Assembly: GCA_030549335.1 (NCBI GenBank)
Contig: CM060193.1
Location: 44,935,391 to 44,999,390 of the forward strand
DNA length: 64,000 bases
From: Pontederia crassipes
Lineage: Eukaryota > Streptophyta > Magnoliopsida > Commelinales > Pontederiaceae
Direction of reading: 5' to 3'
Position 1 is the first letter of the stretch, and every line of letters starts with the position of its first letter. Below, in pieces: positions 1 to 11,815 of the stretch. Below the pieces are notes generated by a model, which was given only the letters and a program-made list of their open reading frames with translations, was not told the origin of the DNA and made no database searches. The translations under genes were made by a program, and so were the position numbers.

Positions 1-900
1 GGAGACAATGTAGTGGACCTTGGCAATGAACATCTATAGCATTGTGTCGTCGGTCGGCGACGTTGGTGGCTTCGGGCATCTCCATAGCGAGTGACGGTTA
101 TCCAACCATCAACACAGGTTTACGTCCGTCGCACGATGGATCCGACGGGCAGCTTTTCACATCCCAGTCGTGAAGCTCTGGCAACACAACGACCACTGGC
201 GAGGGAAAGGGAGAGGGGAGATTCCCGTCACCTTTCGCTGCACGTCGACGCTTGGATCGGCAAAATTGCTCCGATATGGGAGAGGGAGCAGAGGAATCTT
301 CACAGGAGACTTGACAAGCAAGCGCACTCAACTTGGCAAAGGTCCCTGTGGAGGTGAAAGTAAGTAGAGAAGGATTGGAGAGAGGGGGTGGAGATAGACG
401 GTAGTGAGAGAGTGGGAGCAGAGGTGCCTATGGGTGATGAGGGACGAAAAGCGAAGGGGAGGGAAGGAGCGAGTTGGCATTAGGCAAGGAACGTTGGAGA
501 AGGCAATCCATTGTGACGGAGGGGAAGAGGAAGAGGGGAGGGGAAAAAGGAAGAGGTGTCAGGGGAGAGGGCAGTGAAGGAGAGAGATGGCGCCGGAGAG
601 GAGCTTGGAGCTCTGGTGGATCCAGCTCGCCTGCACCTCAGGGAAACAACACATCGCTGTTGACGTTGTTAGCGATGTTCATCGGAGATGACAATGGCAC
701 CGTCGTGTTGGGTCATCGGTGGTGGCAGGGGTAGAGCCGGGGAGGGGCCCCCGGCGATGGACAACCTTTGTGCCCTACTCGGTCGTCGCGCTCAAGCTAC
801 CGTTCCTTTGCACCAAAACATAAGCCAAATCGTTGATATTTGGAGTACAGAAATCGGTGTAGTTCTTATTCTCCAACGAATCTAGGAAACACATGTAACA
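1..900. other. GC- and purine-rich unclassified sequence
   Basis: No recognisable gene. The + strand is strongly purine-biased (GAGG/GGGGAA runs at about 360-600), so the minus strand is CT-rich like a plant 5' leader. Several short open frames exist on both strands, but they are low in complexity, overlap one another and match no family I recognise. Base composition changes abruptly to AT-rich near 880. It may be the end of a mobile element or a leader region cut by the window edge. Confidence 0.3.
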
Positions 901-2284
901 TATTGTGATAGTTTCTCATAGAGTTTTTGTAGTGATTAATCGAAGATGTTCTACATGATGTGCAAAAGTTTTGTATCTCCTTTTCAAGTTAATATAATTA
1001 TAAATAGAATAATAAAGCTTAATTTTGTGACCATTTAAATTATTTTAATTTTATTATAAAATAAAATAAATTGAGTGAAATTGGTGCACTTATTTCTAAG
1101 AAGGAATACATTTCTTATCATTCATTTTAACTAATCTTTATGAACTATTTTTTTAATAAGAAAGACCGTAAGCCACTTAATTAGGTAACCATTCTAAACA
1201 AGCATTTCCTCAAGTACCTGAAGGACAATGAACATCTCAAACCAACAAAAAATAATTCATAATGGTTAAACCCTTTATTTCATCTAACTATAAAATAAAG
1301 AAACTTAGCCACACATGACAATAAAGATCATTAGAAAAATGAGTTTTTGCATTGAAAGAACATAAAAAGAAGGTATAAATTAGTACATAAATTAAGAAGA
1401 AAGAAATCATCCCTCCAACATTTTGACTCCCCTTTTCGTTCTCCAAAATCCCTTTTAAATAATCCACAATTAGGTTACAAAATATATTTAAAAAATAACC
1501 CTAAAATAAGACCGTTATGGTCAGAGTTGTGATACAATCCAAAATGAGGTACTACGGCTGGTTGGATCACTTGTATTGATTAGGAATGTTCTATGAGCAA
1601 GAGATCCTCGATATGGTCAGAAAGGATTCAACAGCCCAGATCATTATGTTTTTGCAAGATGAATACCCTTCAATACAGTTGGAATGGCTCTAATATGACC
1701 TCTACATATAGCGTCATGCGAATGTGATATGGCATGGGTTGATTCAAACAGCGATATGGTCTGGATCAATTATAGCATTGGCATAATTGAACAAATACAC
1801 TATTATCAAGGTTCCTTGTAGTTGACTTCTCCCATTTCTCGACTCTCAAAATAATGCTCCAGGAGTCCCTTTTTTAATTTGAAATTAATGAAAAAAGGAT
1901 GATCTTTCAAGGTAATTTTAGCCTCCTTTTATAAATTTTTCATGTGCAAAAAGATAAGAGCCAACTTCCAACCGGAACTTGGTGTTTCACCCAACAAATG
2001 CACTATTAATCTTTCACACCCTTATAAATTTCACACTTATGAACATATGTGCTCATGGTTGTGAATCTTTTATCAATCAATTTTTTCATTTCACTAACGC
2101 TCTAAACATTTTTATGACCCTTGAACTTCGAGAATCCATGTCAAACTTGGCTTTTGGTTAGATTTTAATTTCTTTTGAGCCTAAAACTTTATCTCTTGCG
2201 TTCCTAAATCAAACAAAAAAAAATTGGGTAGAAGTTAATTCTAAAAGATAAACTTAGAACTATAGTAAAAATAGCAATCATGTG
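901..2284. other. AT-rich intergenic sequence
   Basis: AT-rich sequence with homopolymer runs and no open frame that looks coding. I see no terminal repeats or RNA gene. A short stretch around 1500-1800 is less AT-rich but has no sustained frame. Confidence 0.4.
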
Positions 2285-2700
2285 TTAGTCCTTGCTCCGA
2301 TTTTTCGAGTTCGATATTACATCGAAGATTTAACTATCATTACAAATGGAGCAAAGAAGAAGTTCTTTACACCATTTTTTGTCGCTTTGAAAGACATGAT
2401 AACGTCTCCTCATCAAAACCTTTCATTCGAATGTTTTCTCCGCTCAAGATGTAAAACTCAACATCTTATCACTATTTTAACCACCTGTACTACACCACTA
2501 TCCAACATCTCTTTCACAGTTAGAAGATCATACAAAAGAGTAAGAGAACGAATGAAAATTTACAACTCTAGGCTCAAATGAACTTCACAAGCCTTTGTCT
2601 TCTTTTTTTTAAGAAGTCAATCTCATTGATGTGTCTTCAACCTCTTTTACCAACATTTTTTATACCCATTGACCCTCAAAGCTCACTGTTTTATATTTTG
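2285..2700 (+). repeat. Dispersed LTR-like repeat, copy 1
   Basis: This stretch resembles 46535-46975, inside the last intron of the MADS-box gene, in the same orientation. Shared blocks in the same order are: a 'ttcgagttcg/tttcaagttcg' start, 'gcaaagaagaagttctt', 'tctccgctcaaga' followed by a 'caacatcttatcac'-like block, 'ccaacatctctttca', 'cacaaaagag' and 'caaatgaacttcacaag'. The open frame across 2282-2581 is not conserved in the second copy and is not a gene. The layout suggests an LTR or another non-coding part of an old retroelement; the family was not identified. Confidence 0.55.
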
Positions 2701-2799
2701 TTTACAAAAAGTTTAGATGTTTGCACTATACATTTTTGGGAACTTTAAAACATGTAGCAATTTATAGCTCTTGGGATTGTCAAGGAAAGTTCGGAGTTT

Positions 2800-4990
2800 G
2801 ATGCATGCAAAATATAACATATATTTAGCTATGCATTTAATCTTATTTTGAATAATTTTCTAATGACATGCATCATTATATGAGCTTATTTACATTAATT
2901 TTACAAAAATAAAAATCTACCCAAATATTATATTTTATTATCTACGAAGCAAGAAAATTAAATTATGAAGCCAACGGAGAATATCATACTCAAATAGAAG
3001 TTAAAATGGAGCCAAAAAGTAAAAACAATCATGCGTAAGACTGAAATTGCACTGTCACAGGCCGTGAAACTCAATAATGGGCTGTTAAAATGTATTTTTC
3101 ATTTTAGAAAGTTGCCCTGAGGCATGACTATGAACAAGCTATCACGAGGCGTGTCATTTATGTTTTACACATTGTAAGGTCCGTGAAAAAACAGTCCCAA
3201 GTCGTGAGAATCCATTCATAGGCCGATTCGAACACTGTTTAAGCTGTTAAATCATCGTAACAGCCCGTGATGAAGACCAAATTCGAGTTTTGGACAAATT
3301 TTTTAAGGGACTTCAATTGCACAATTCTTACTCATATCATATCATCTCAAGATGATTTGGAAACATATTAGGGATCAAATTTTGGAGTATGACAATGCCA
3401 AAATTTTAGAATAAATTATACTCCAAATTTTCTTTGTTTTGAATAGGAAAATGTTTTTGTTTCTTCTCCAATCACATGAAACCTGAACTCCTATAAATAG
3501 AAACTTTATACCACCTGGATAGAGTATGCTAGGGATGCTAAGGCCTGCAACAAGAGTTTTAAAGTCACGAATGTGAGAGAATTCAGAAGGCTCAAGGAGA
3601 AGATTTCTGCACAATTGACTCTAGACGAGGACCGGACAGTAGTTCATCGGTGTTCCTGAGAGTATTTTCTATTCTATTTCATGTTGGGATGATCTCATGC
3701 TTACTTGATATATCTTTCTATATTTAGTTATTTTTTGTTTCGAATATGCATGCTATTATTAATGCTTTTTCAGAGATTAATTGTAACACGCCATTAGCTC
3801 CGTCAAGATACTATTCGCTTTGGGCTCTCAACTCGCACGAATTTAAAATGCATCTTGATAGGTAAAGGAGGATGTCAATTATAAGTCCATGACCACCTTC
3901 GTGTTTTATCCATATAGGATTATCTTTCTTCGCCCTTGGTCATTTCACCTTGGGGCCTTACAATCACCCCTCTGAAGTGACTCAACGTCCTCATTGAGTG
4001 ACTCGTGGGCTGGATTCGTACCCACATGGTTCAAGTGAGCACGCAAGGATGGCTCTGATACTTTTTGTAACGCCCTGTTAGCTCTGTCAAGATACTGTTC
4101 GCTCTGGGCTCTCGACCAGCACGAATTTAAAACGCGTATTGATAGGTAAAGGAGGATGTCACTTATAAGTCCATGACCACCTTCGTGCTTTGTTCATGTA
4201 GGACTATCATTCTTCATCCTTGGTCCTTTCACCTTGGGGCCTTACAATATTTCGTAACACCCCTCGTCCCAATCAAGATATTATTCGTTTTGGACTTTCG
4301 ACCCGCATGAATTTAAAACGTGCCTTGATAGGTGAAGGGGGCATATACATATAAGCTCATAATAATCTCTGTGTTTTGCCCATGTGGGACTATTCAATAA
4401 GATCATCTTGATCCTTAGACCTCAGATCGTTACAATCTTTCCCCCATAAATGGCTCAACTTCCTCATTGAGCAAGGTCTGTGTTGGTCCATGGCCCGTGT
4501 TTCTCACATGGCTTAAGTGAGCACGCGAGTTGGCTCTGATACCATTCTGTAACACCCCCATCCCAATTAAAATATTATTCATTTTGGGCTTTCGGCCCGT
4601 ACGAATTTAAAACGCGTCTTGATATGTGAAGGAGACAGCTACATATAAGCCTATAACCACCTTCGTGTTTTGCACATGTGAGACTATTCAATGAGATCAT
4701 CTTGGTTCTTAGTCCTCAGGTTGTTACATTAATTGCCTTCAATAGTTAGTTATTATCATTGTAGGAGTAGTTACTTTTGATTGTATGATTTTTGTGGAAT
4801 TGATTCTTGACTTTTTAGTTCAAGTATTGCATGTCACAACTTGTAAGTAAATTTTTACCCAAACCTTATGTCATCTCCTATTAGCCCCTAAAATTAGTTT
4901 AGTTAAGTAAATTAATTTTTTATGGGTTTGACACTCTATTCTTACACTTTATTATATGAGCGACTAGTGCACTTGCTAGCATTTAATTGT
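2800..4990 (+). repeat. Probable old gypsy-type LTR, interrupted by a TRIM composite
   Basis: The stretch 3000-3270 has repeated 'ggccgtg/gtcgtga' phrases of a kind common in Ty3/gypsy LTRs. A TATA-like 'ctataaatag' lies at about 3491, and the region 4915-4985 has the 'gggtttgacac ... gcgactagtgcacttgc' wording often seen at the 3' end of Tat/Athila-type LTRs. The TRIM composite at 3782-4728 sits inside it with its own target duplication. I find no primer site after 4990 and no partner LTR, so it is either a solo LTR or a misread intergenic block. Confidence 0.35.
3777..4733 (-). mobile_element. Composite of two TRIM elements with one 5-bp TSD (TTAAT)
   Basis: Four LTR-like segments of about 181 bp lie head to tail: 3782-3962, 4066-4246, 4253-4434 and 4548-4728. 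Each begins TGTAAC (CGTAAC in the third) and ends TTACA on the + strand. Short internal segments of about 105-115 bp separate members of each pair. Read on the minus strand, each internal segment begins with a primer binding site for initiator tRNA-Met (complement of GGCTCTGATACCA at 4532-4544; a decayed version at 4051-4063) and ends with a purine tract (TATGGGGGAAAGAT in unit 2). This is the layout of terminal-repeat retrotransposons in miniature. The perfect 5-bp duplication TTAAT occurs only at the outer edges (3777-3781 and 4729-4733); the junction between units is just 'atattt'. No coding capacity. Confidence 0.85.
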
Positions 4991-5933
4991 TACCAATTCC
5001 CGCAGCATAGTTCAAAACTTATTTGTGAACAAGATGCTCTTTTACAGTAGATTTAGATGTCCGAACATTTTCCTCCCAACGCCCGAACTTCAGTTATCAA
5101 CTTGATAGATTTGCACTATTTTACACTATCATTTTGCATATTGATTTAAATGAGATATTTTTTTATCTGTAGAGAACTCATAGAATTATCTAACTCTTTC
5201 ATATTCATTTCTTAATCAAAATTTAATTGAAATATAATTAAATATTAAGTGAAAGTTAAATGCATGAAATTATTTATTCCAAATTAATCTTTTTGGGCTG
5301 CATTCTTTTAAGCATAATCTTTTGTATAGTATACAAATTGCATGATTCTTGATTCTCCCAAAAGATAATAAAATTATTTATAACTTTCAAATTAATTGAC
5401 CAATATAAATTTAATAGGAACATAGACAAACACATAGGATAAAGTTATACGTTCCAAATTAAACTATTTTAGTACATTAAATTAATAAATCTAAACATTC
5501 GAAGTTTGTATAATCAAAATATAATTATTTAAGGCCAAAACGCTATATATAGCCCCGGTGTAACAAAATTTTTCTCTAGTTACACGACCCACCTATCTTT
5601 TAAACATTATCTTTTTTAATTCTCTGATTGCATAAGTATAGATAATGGCAACCTTACATTTTTGCCATCTATTTTTGTTAGTCTACTTACTATATTTTGA
5701 TCATAGACTCAATCATGTTATATGAGAACAAGAGAAACTCTAAACTAGTAGTAAGAATTAAAGAGGAGTCTGGAATCAATTCTAATTGAATTGATTTTTA
5801 TAGGATACTCAAATCCAAATTTGCATGTTCTTTGTCACAATTTTAGGCATAGAAAATTCTAGTGCGGATGTTTGAATTTCCTGAAGGCCATCTACATTAA
5901 ATGCGATCATCTTAATTTTTGTCTCAATGGTTT
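4734..5933. other. AT-rich intergenic sequence
   Basis: The first 250 bases may be the end of the LTR-like block that the TRIM composite interrupts. The rest is AT-rich, with no coding frame longer than about 60 codons that resembles a protein. Confidence 0.35.
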
Positions 5934-6110
5934 CGCTACAAGAAAATGACACATTTCCGACGGTCAATTTAAAACGAGTAAAATTCCTTCGCATTTTTTT
6001 TATGAAATTTGTGATGGAGAGAAATACCGACCTGCGAAGTGCCCATTGCTAATACTGACGACAAAAACTCGTTGGTATTTTACCGATAGTCCTAGCTTTT
6101 TGATAAAGTA
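5934..6110 (+). mobile_element. CACTA-like transposon end (fragment)
   Basis: The stretch begins CGCTACAAGAAAATGAC, one base off the CACTACAAGAAAA terminus of plant En/Spm (CACTA) elements, and is followed by 'ccgacggtc' and 'gacgacaaaaactcg' phrases like their subterminal repeats. No transposase and no matching opposite terminus are visible nearby, so this is a remnant or a small non-autonomous copy. Confidence 0.45.
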
Positions 6111-6115
6111 ACTTT

Positions 6116-6950
6116 AATATTAAAATATGATATTCTACTATTATGAATTATACAATAGATTGTATATAATATCTATTTATTAAATACTTACCAAATAATT
6201 TCATGTATAAGGTTATAACTTATATTCTTATATCTTATTAGTTATTACTCAATTATTCATTTTTCAATTTTTTTATAATAATTCTGAACTATAATTTATT
6301 TGAAATTTTAACTATATAATTATTATATAATAATATAATAATAATTAAAGTAGTCACTAAAGTCATATATCATAGATTATAGAATAATACTAATTATATT
6401 ATATAAAAAAGTAAATTAAAAATTAGAAAGTTTGAACTTTAAAGAGCATCTTTGATTCTAACTTTAGAACTAATTAACTAGTTATATAGTAAATTAGTAT
6501 ATAAGTTATAACTAAGTTATAAGGTAGTTAAGTACTAATTTACTTAGTATAACTTAGTTATAACTTAGTATATAGTAAATTAGTACTTAACCATCTATAC
6601 TAGTATGCTATTAATATTATAGTCTTATACTAATATGATATTCTACTATTATGAATTATACAAGAAATTATATATAATATATATTAAATACTTACCAATT
6701 AATTATATATATAAGGTTATAACTTATAACTTATATTCTTATAACTTATTAGTTATTATTCAATTAATCATTTTACAAATTTATTTACTAAATAATTATG
6801 AATTAATGACTTGATATATTTGAAATTTTAACTATATAATTATTATAATAATTAAAGTAGTCACTAAGATCATATATTATATATTATAAAAGAATACTAA
6901 GTATATTATATAAAAATAAATTAAAAATTAAAAAGTTTGAACTTTAAAGG
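6116..6950 (+). repeat. Direct duplication of an AT-rich segment (about 340 bp each)
   Basis: Two copies, about 6116-6448 and about 6612-6950, share the same run of blocks: 'tgatattctactattatgaa', 'ttaaatacttacca', 'aaggttataactta', 'ttattagttatta', 'gaaattttaactatataatt', 'taaagtagtcactaa' and a shared end 'gtttgaactttaaag'. Between them (6450-6610) is a stretch of repeated 'ttagtataacttagttata' and its partial inversions. There is no coding potential. Confidence 0.75.
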
Positions 6951-7207
6951 ACGAAAAAATGGGCGTCCGACCTGCCCAGCCGGTCCGTGCGCAAACCATG
7001 TTGGGATAGAAAATTTCCTTACTGACATGACATGGCCCGTGCGTGGACCGTGTCAGGATAGAAAATTTTCTTGTTGACATGACATGATCTGCGGCCCCTG
7101 CACGGATCGGCACGGATATAATATGATACGACACAGTTTTTCATCTCTAGGTTATGATTTTGAAAGGGTTTTTCATATTTGAAAGGGTAAAAGAAAGACT
7201 TCCATTT
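6951..7207. repeat. Short internally repeated TE-like segment
   Basis: Two copies of 'ggatagaaaat ... tgacatgacatg' occur at about 7004-7034 and 7052-7088, amid 'ggtccgtgc' and 'ggatcggcacggat' phrases. Such GGCACGG-rich wording is typical of the ends of some plant hAT-type elements. No terminal repeats or target duplication could be established. Confidence 0.3.
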
Positions 7208-7212
7208 ATAAC

Positions 7213-7502
7213 TGTTGATAACGCATTGAATCTGAACCCAATGTGTCCCCTTATGCAATGCTTCAGTAGATTTCCCCTATGAGTATCTTATTTTTGGAGA
7301 TTAATTCAGAGTCACAATCGATCTGTAATTCCTATCATCTGTTAAAAGGAGTACCTATATAAACTTCCTAGGGGGTCCAAAGAGAAAACGATCTGATCTT
7401 GTAATCCTCTTTTATTTCTTCCATCTAATACAATTCTGCGTCGCCTTAAATTTCTCGGGTTTTCTCGCGGTGCATAATTTCTCTCGTGCAGAAATCCTAA
7501 CA
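7213..7502 (+). repeat. 5' LTR of the copia element
   Basis: It starts TGTTGATAAC and ends CCTAACA, with a promoter-like 'ctatataaac' at about 7355 matching 'ctatataaac' in the 3' LTR. It is shorter than the 3' LTR by an internal deletion, so it should not be used uncorrected for dating. Confidence 0.92.
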
Positions 7503-7552
7503 AACTAGTATCAGAGCCAGGTTTCATCATCGATCCTCCGTTAGGCGTAGAG

Positions 7553-8281
7553 ATGGCATCGCACAACGTCAACATCGAGAAATTTACAGGACGAAATATT
7601 TTTAGTCTCTGGCAAATCAAGATGCGGACACTTCTGAAATAACAGAGAGTATGGACGCCGCTCACGAACGTGTCGAAAAACAAATCGAAGGAGGAAGACT
7701 CGAATGACAAAAAAAATGAGTCCGACCTCGCAAGTTTGGTGGCACAGGAAGAGAAGGCACATTCTATGATCCTGTCGTGTCTGGCGGACGAGGTGATTAT
7801 CGAAGTTGTCGATCAAGAGATGGCGCCCGATCTGTGGTCAAAACTTGAGAGTCTCTACATGACCAAGTCTCTGATCAACAAGCTGCTGTTGAAGCAACAT
7901 CTGTTCGTCCTCCGCATGCAAGAAGGTACCCCTCTAAAAGATTATCTTGATCAGATGAATACTCTGCTGATGGAATTACGAAATATAGATGTGAAGATTG
8001 AAGATGAAGATGCTGCCCTACTTCTGTTGGTGTCTCTTCCTCTATCGTACGAAAATTTCGTACAATCTGTTATTATCGAAAGAGACATAATTACTTTGGA
8101 AGAAATAAGATCGATTCTACATACTCGTGAACTTCGTCATAGGGCGTCTGACAAGACTGCGGAGACTCAGGCCGCAGGATTGGTAACAATCACAGAAAAG
8201 ATAAACCCTAAAAAGGATAAGTCGAAGAAGAAGAACATCAATCCGAAGAACATCTGCAACTACTGCAAAGAACCGGGTCAC
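7553..8281 (+). pseudogene. copia gag (broken)
   Basis: The frame opens at ATG 7553 (MASHNVNIEKF) with the FTGRN..SLWQIKMRTLL wording of copia gag. A TAA near 7640 interrupts it, and the frame resumes through a UBN2-like gag region (LVAQEEKAHSMILSCL) to a CCHC zinc knuckle. The knuckle reads CNYCKEPGH, then TAG at 8282-8284, then KNDCPKKK, so the second stop falls inside the C-X2-C-X4-H-X4-C motif. It would form the capsid and bind RNA if intact; here it cannot give full-length Gag without readthrough. Confidence 0.85.
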
Positions 8282-11200
8282 TAGAAGAATGATTGCCCCA
8301 AGAAGAAGAAGAAAGACACGGTTGCTACAGTAGCTCACTAGAATAGCAAATCTGATGATGATTTAGCTCTTATGGTATCTGATCAGAGATGCTTGGAGGA
8401 GAGTTGGGTTCTCGACTCAGGATGTTCCTATCATATGACTCTGCACAGAGAGTGGTTCTCGACTTATCAGAAAATTGATGGCGAAAACGTCATCATGGGC
8501 AATGATGCAGTCTGTAAAATAGTTGGAGTCGACTCAATTCATATCAGATGTCATGACAATCGGGTGTGGACATTGACAGAGGTCCATCATGTTCCACAAC
8601 TAAAGAAAAATCTGATATCGTTAAGAGTTCTGGACTCCAAAGGATGTCGGATGGATGCCGCAGAAGTAGTTCTCACGATCACCAAGGATGATGTTGAAGT
8701 CATGACGAGAGTCAGGTAAAAGTTCTTGTACATACTACAAGGCACAGTAATTTTTAGCGTAATTGCAGTAGGTAGTTCGTCCAAATCAGAATCAGAAGCA
8801 TCCAAGTTGTGGCACATGCGACTTGGACATATAAGTCAGAAAGGAATTGACATCCTCAGCAAGCGGAATCTTTTGGATGGTCAGAAGATATATGAAATCA
8901 GATTCTACAAGCACTGTATTTTTGTCAAGCAAAAATGACATCAATTCAGTAAAGTCGTGCACAAGACGAAGGCAACACTCGATTACATCCATATTGACTG
9001 TTGGGATCCCTCTCGTGTTTCATTTCTAGGAGGTTCTAGATATTTCCTATCTGTGATAGATGATTACTCAAGAATGACATGTGTATTCATGCTGAAGCAT
9101 AAGAGCGAAGCATTCGAAGCTTTCAAAGAGTGGAAGATTCTGGTGGAGAATCAGAATCGAGAAAGGCGAAATGCCTTCGTATAGATAATGGTTTAGAATT
9201 CTGTTCATCTGAATTCAATAAGTTCTGCAAGGATGAAGGCATTGTGAGATATTGCACCGTCAGAGATACACCGCAGTAAAATGGTGTAGCAGAACGCATG
9301 AACAGAACTCTTCTGGAGAGGGCACGGTGCATGCTCTCTAATTCTGATCTGAACAAGTCATTCTGGGCTGAGGCTGTTAGCACAGCATGCTACCTTGTCA
9401 ATCGGAGTCCTGCAACCGCGATCGATCTGAAGACTCCCACTGAGGTATGGTCAGAAAATCATGCTGATTATACTAATCTGAAAGTGTTTGACTGTCCAGC
9501 ATATTATCACGTCAGCGAAGAAAAGCTAGAACCAAGGGCCAAAGAAGGAGTCTTTGTGGGATATGGTGCAGGTGTAAAAGGCTTCAGAATTTGGTCTCCT
9601 TCGGAGCACAAGGTTATTCACAGTAGAAACATATCTTTTGATGAGATGTTTATGCTCAAGCAGAAATCAGATGTTGTTGACTCAGCAGAGAAGGGTGTCA
9701 ACAAATAGGTGAGAGTTTTGATTAACTCCAATTCAGAATGAGGGAGAAGAAACTCATCAAGCTTAACAAGAACTTGAGGAGCAAACAGAAGAAGCAACGA
9801 CAAGTCTGATTGCAGGACGTGCTCGCAGGCGAGTAAGTCCTCCGAAGCATTATGGCTTTGAGGACATGGTTGCATATGCATTCCAAGTAGCTGAAGAGAT
9901 GGAGTCACCAAAGCACGTGTGTAGAATCGAAACAGTGGATTGCAGCAATGAGTGAAGAGATGGAGTCTCTTCACAAGAATCAGACTTGGGAGTTGGTCAA
10001 GTTACCAAAAGGTAGAAAGGTCGTTGGATGCAAGTGGATTTTCAAGAAAAAAGATTGCAAGTCCAGAAGCTGAAGGCATCAGATTCAAAGCATGTCTAGT
10101 TACTAAAGGCTACACTTAGAAAGAGAGAGTAGACTACAACGAGATCTTCTCTCCAATTGTCAGACACACTTCCATTCGGGTGCTACTTGTCATTGTAGCA
10201 CATCAGAATTTTGAGCTCGAGCAATTAGACGTGAAAACAACTTTTCTACATGGGGAACTTGAAGACATCCTCATGAGTCAGCCAGAGGGTTTCTTTATTT
10301 CAGATAAAGAAGACCAAGTCTGCAGATTGAAGAAGTCATTATATGGCTTAAAGCAATAACCGAGACAGTGATACAAGAGATTCGATAGTTTTATGATCAG
10401 TAAAGGATTCAACAGGAGCCCTTATGATTGTTGAGCCCTTATAATTGCTGTCAGGAACATGGAAGACATTCAGAATTTGAAGAAGTTCCTTAGTTCAGAA
10501 TTTGATATGAAGGATCTTGGTGCAGCAAAGAAGATTTTAGGAATGGAGATTTACAGGGATCTCATAAAGGGTAAACTCTTTCTGTCTTAGAAAAGTTACA
10601 TTCAGAAGATTTTATCCTGATTTGGTATGTTTGCAGCGAAGACCTTAAGTACTCTATCAGCTTCAAATGTGCACCTTTCTGCAAGTGAATTTATATCTGA
10701 TGAAGAAAAGGAGTATATGTCTCGAGTTTCATATGCCAGTGTAGTCGGAAGCTTGATATATGCTATGGTATGCACAAGACCTAATATTGCATATGTCGTT
10801 AGTGTGGTCAGCAGATTTATGAGCAATTTAGGAAATGAGCACTGACAGACAGTAAAGCATATTTTTCGATATCTGAGAGGAACGTCTAACATTGGCCTCA
10901 TCTACAAAAGTGGAAAAGAGTGTTTGGTTGCAGGTTATTCAGACTCAGATTATGCTGCAGATGTTGATGGAAGAAAATCAATGACATGTTATGTTTTCAC
11001 TCTTAGCAAGTTTGTTATCAGTTGAAAAGTCACACTTCAGTCATCAGTTACATTGTCTACCACAAAGGTAGAGTACATGGCATTGATAGAAGCTGCTAAG
11101 GAAGGCATCTGATTAAAAGGCCTTGTCGAAGATTTTGGACTACAACAAGATCAGGTTATAGTGCACTGTGACAGTTTAAGTGCAATATGCTTAGCTAAGG

Positions 11201-11382
11201 ATCAAGTGCATCATGAAAGAACGAAACATATCAACGTCAGGTATCACTTCATCCGTACTGAGAAGAGGATCAAAGTGAAAAATGTCGGCACAGAACATAA
11301 TCCAGCGGACATGTTCACCAAATCGGTTCTTACTAGTAAGTTTCAACATTGTTTGGACTTACTAAATATTGATAGGTGGTAG
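8282..11382 (+). pseudogene. copia pol: protease, integrase, RT, RNase H (broken)
   Basis: Recognisable domains in order are: an aspartic protease with VLDSGCSYHM (about 8408); a GAG-pre-integrase region with LWHMRLGHIS (about 8806); an integrase core with YIHIDCWDP and VIDDYSRM, then AERMNRTLLERARCML (about 9290); RT with CKWIFKKK (about 10030) and LDVKTTFLHGELED (about 10228); and RNase H with STTKVEYMALIEAAKEG (about 11055), ending LLNIDRW before a stop at 11382. Many in-frame stops and shifts occur. Between the RT phrases FNRSPYD (about 10415) and MEDIQNLKKFL (about 10458) the segment that normally holds the YVDD catalytic motif is missing. The element could only move with proteins supplied in trans. 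Confidence 0.9.
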
Positions 11383-11457
11383 TAGTCCCAAGTTGGGACT
11401 GGCGGCGACAGGGAGTATTTGATATCTGATTGGGGGATTCAAGTCAAGGTGAAAATT

Positions 11458-11815
11458 TGTTGATAATGGCTTAAATATGAATCCAATGTCCCCTTATGCA
11501 ATAAAACGCTTCAGCAGATTTCCCTTACAATGAAATTTTTTTAGGGGTATTCTGTATGTGATTCGGATTTGATTTATTTCCTTATCACGAGATATGTGTC
11601 TTATTTTTTAGAATTAATTCAGAGTCTCAGTCGGTCTGTAATTTCTATCATTTATTAAATGGAGTGCCTATATAAACTCCCTTGAGGATCCAAAGAGAAA
11701 ACGATTTGATCTTGTAATCCTCTTCTGTTTCTTCCATCTAATACAATTCTACGTCACTTTAAATTTCTCGAATTTTCTCGCGGTGTATAATTTTTCTAGT
11801 GCAGAAATCCTAACA
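11458..11815 (+). repeat. 3' LTR of the copia element
   Basis: It starts TGTTGATAATGG after a purine-rich tract and ends CCTAACA directly before the ATAAC duplication. It contains the block of about 68 bp that is absent from the 5' LTR. Confidence 0.92.

Noticed and set aside
98-734. Several overlapping open frames on both strands at the left edge
   Set aside because: Low-complexity, purine-biased sequence keeps many frames open at once; no domain or splice structure supports a gene.
1979-2581. Two open frames of 60 and 99 codons
   Set aside because: The second lies in a dispersed repeat whose other copy does not keep the frame; the first is AT-rich and featureless.
4532-4544. tRNA-like GGCTCTGATACCA
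   Set aside because: It is the complement of a retroelement primer binding site (matching the 3' end of initiator tRNA-Met), with LTR ends beside it; no cloverleaf surrounds it.
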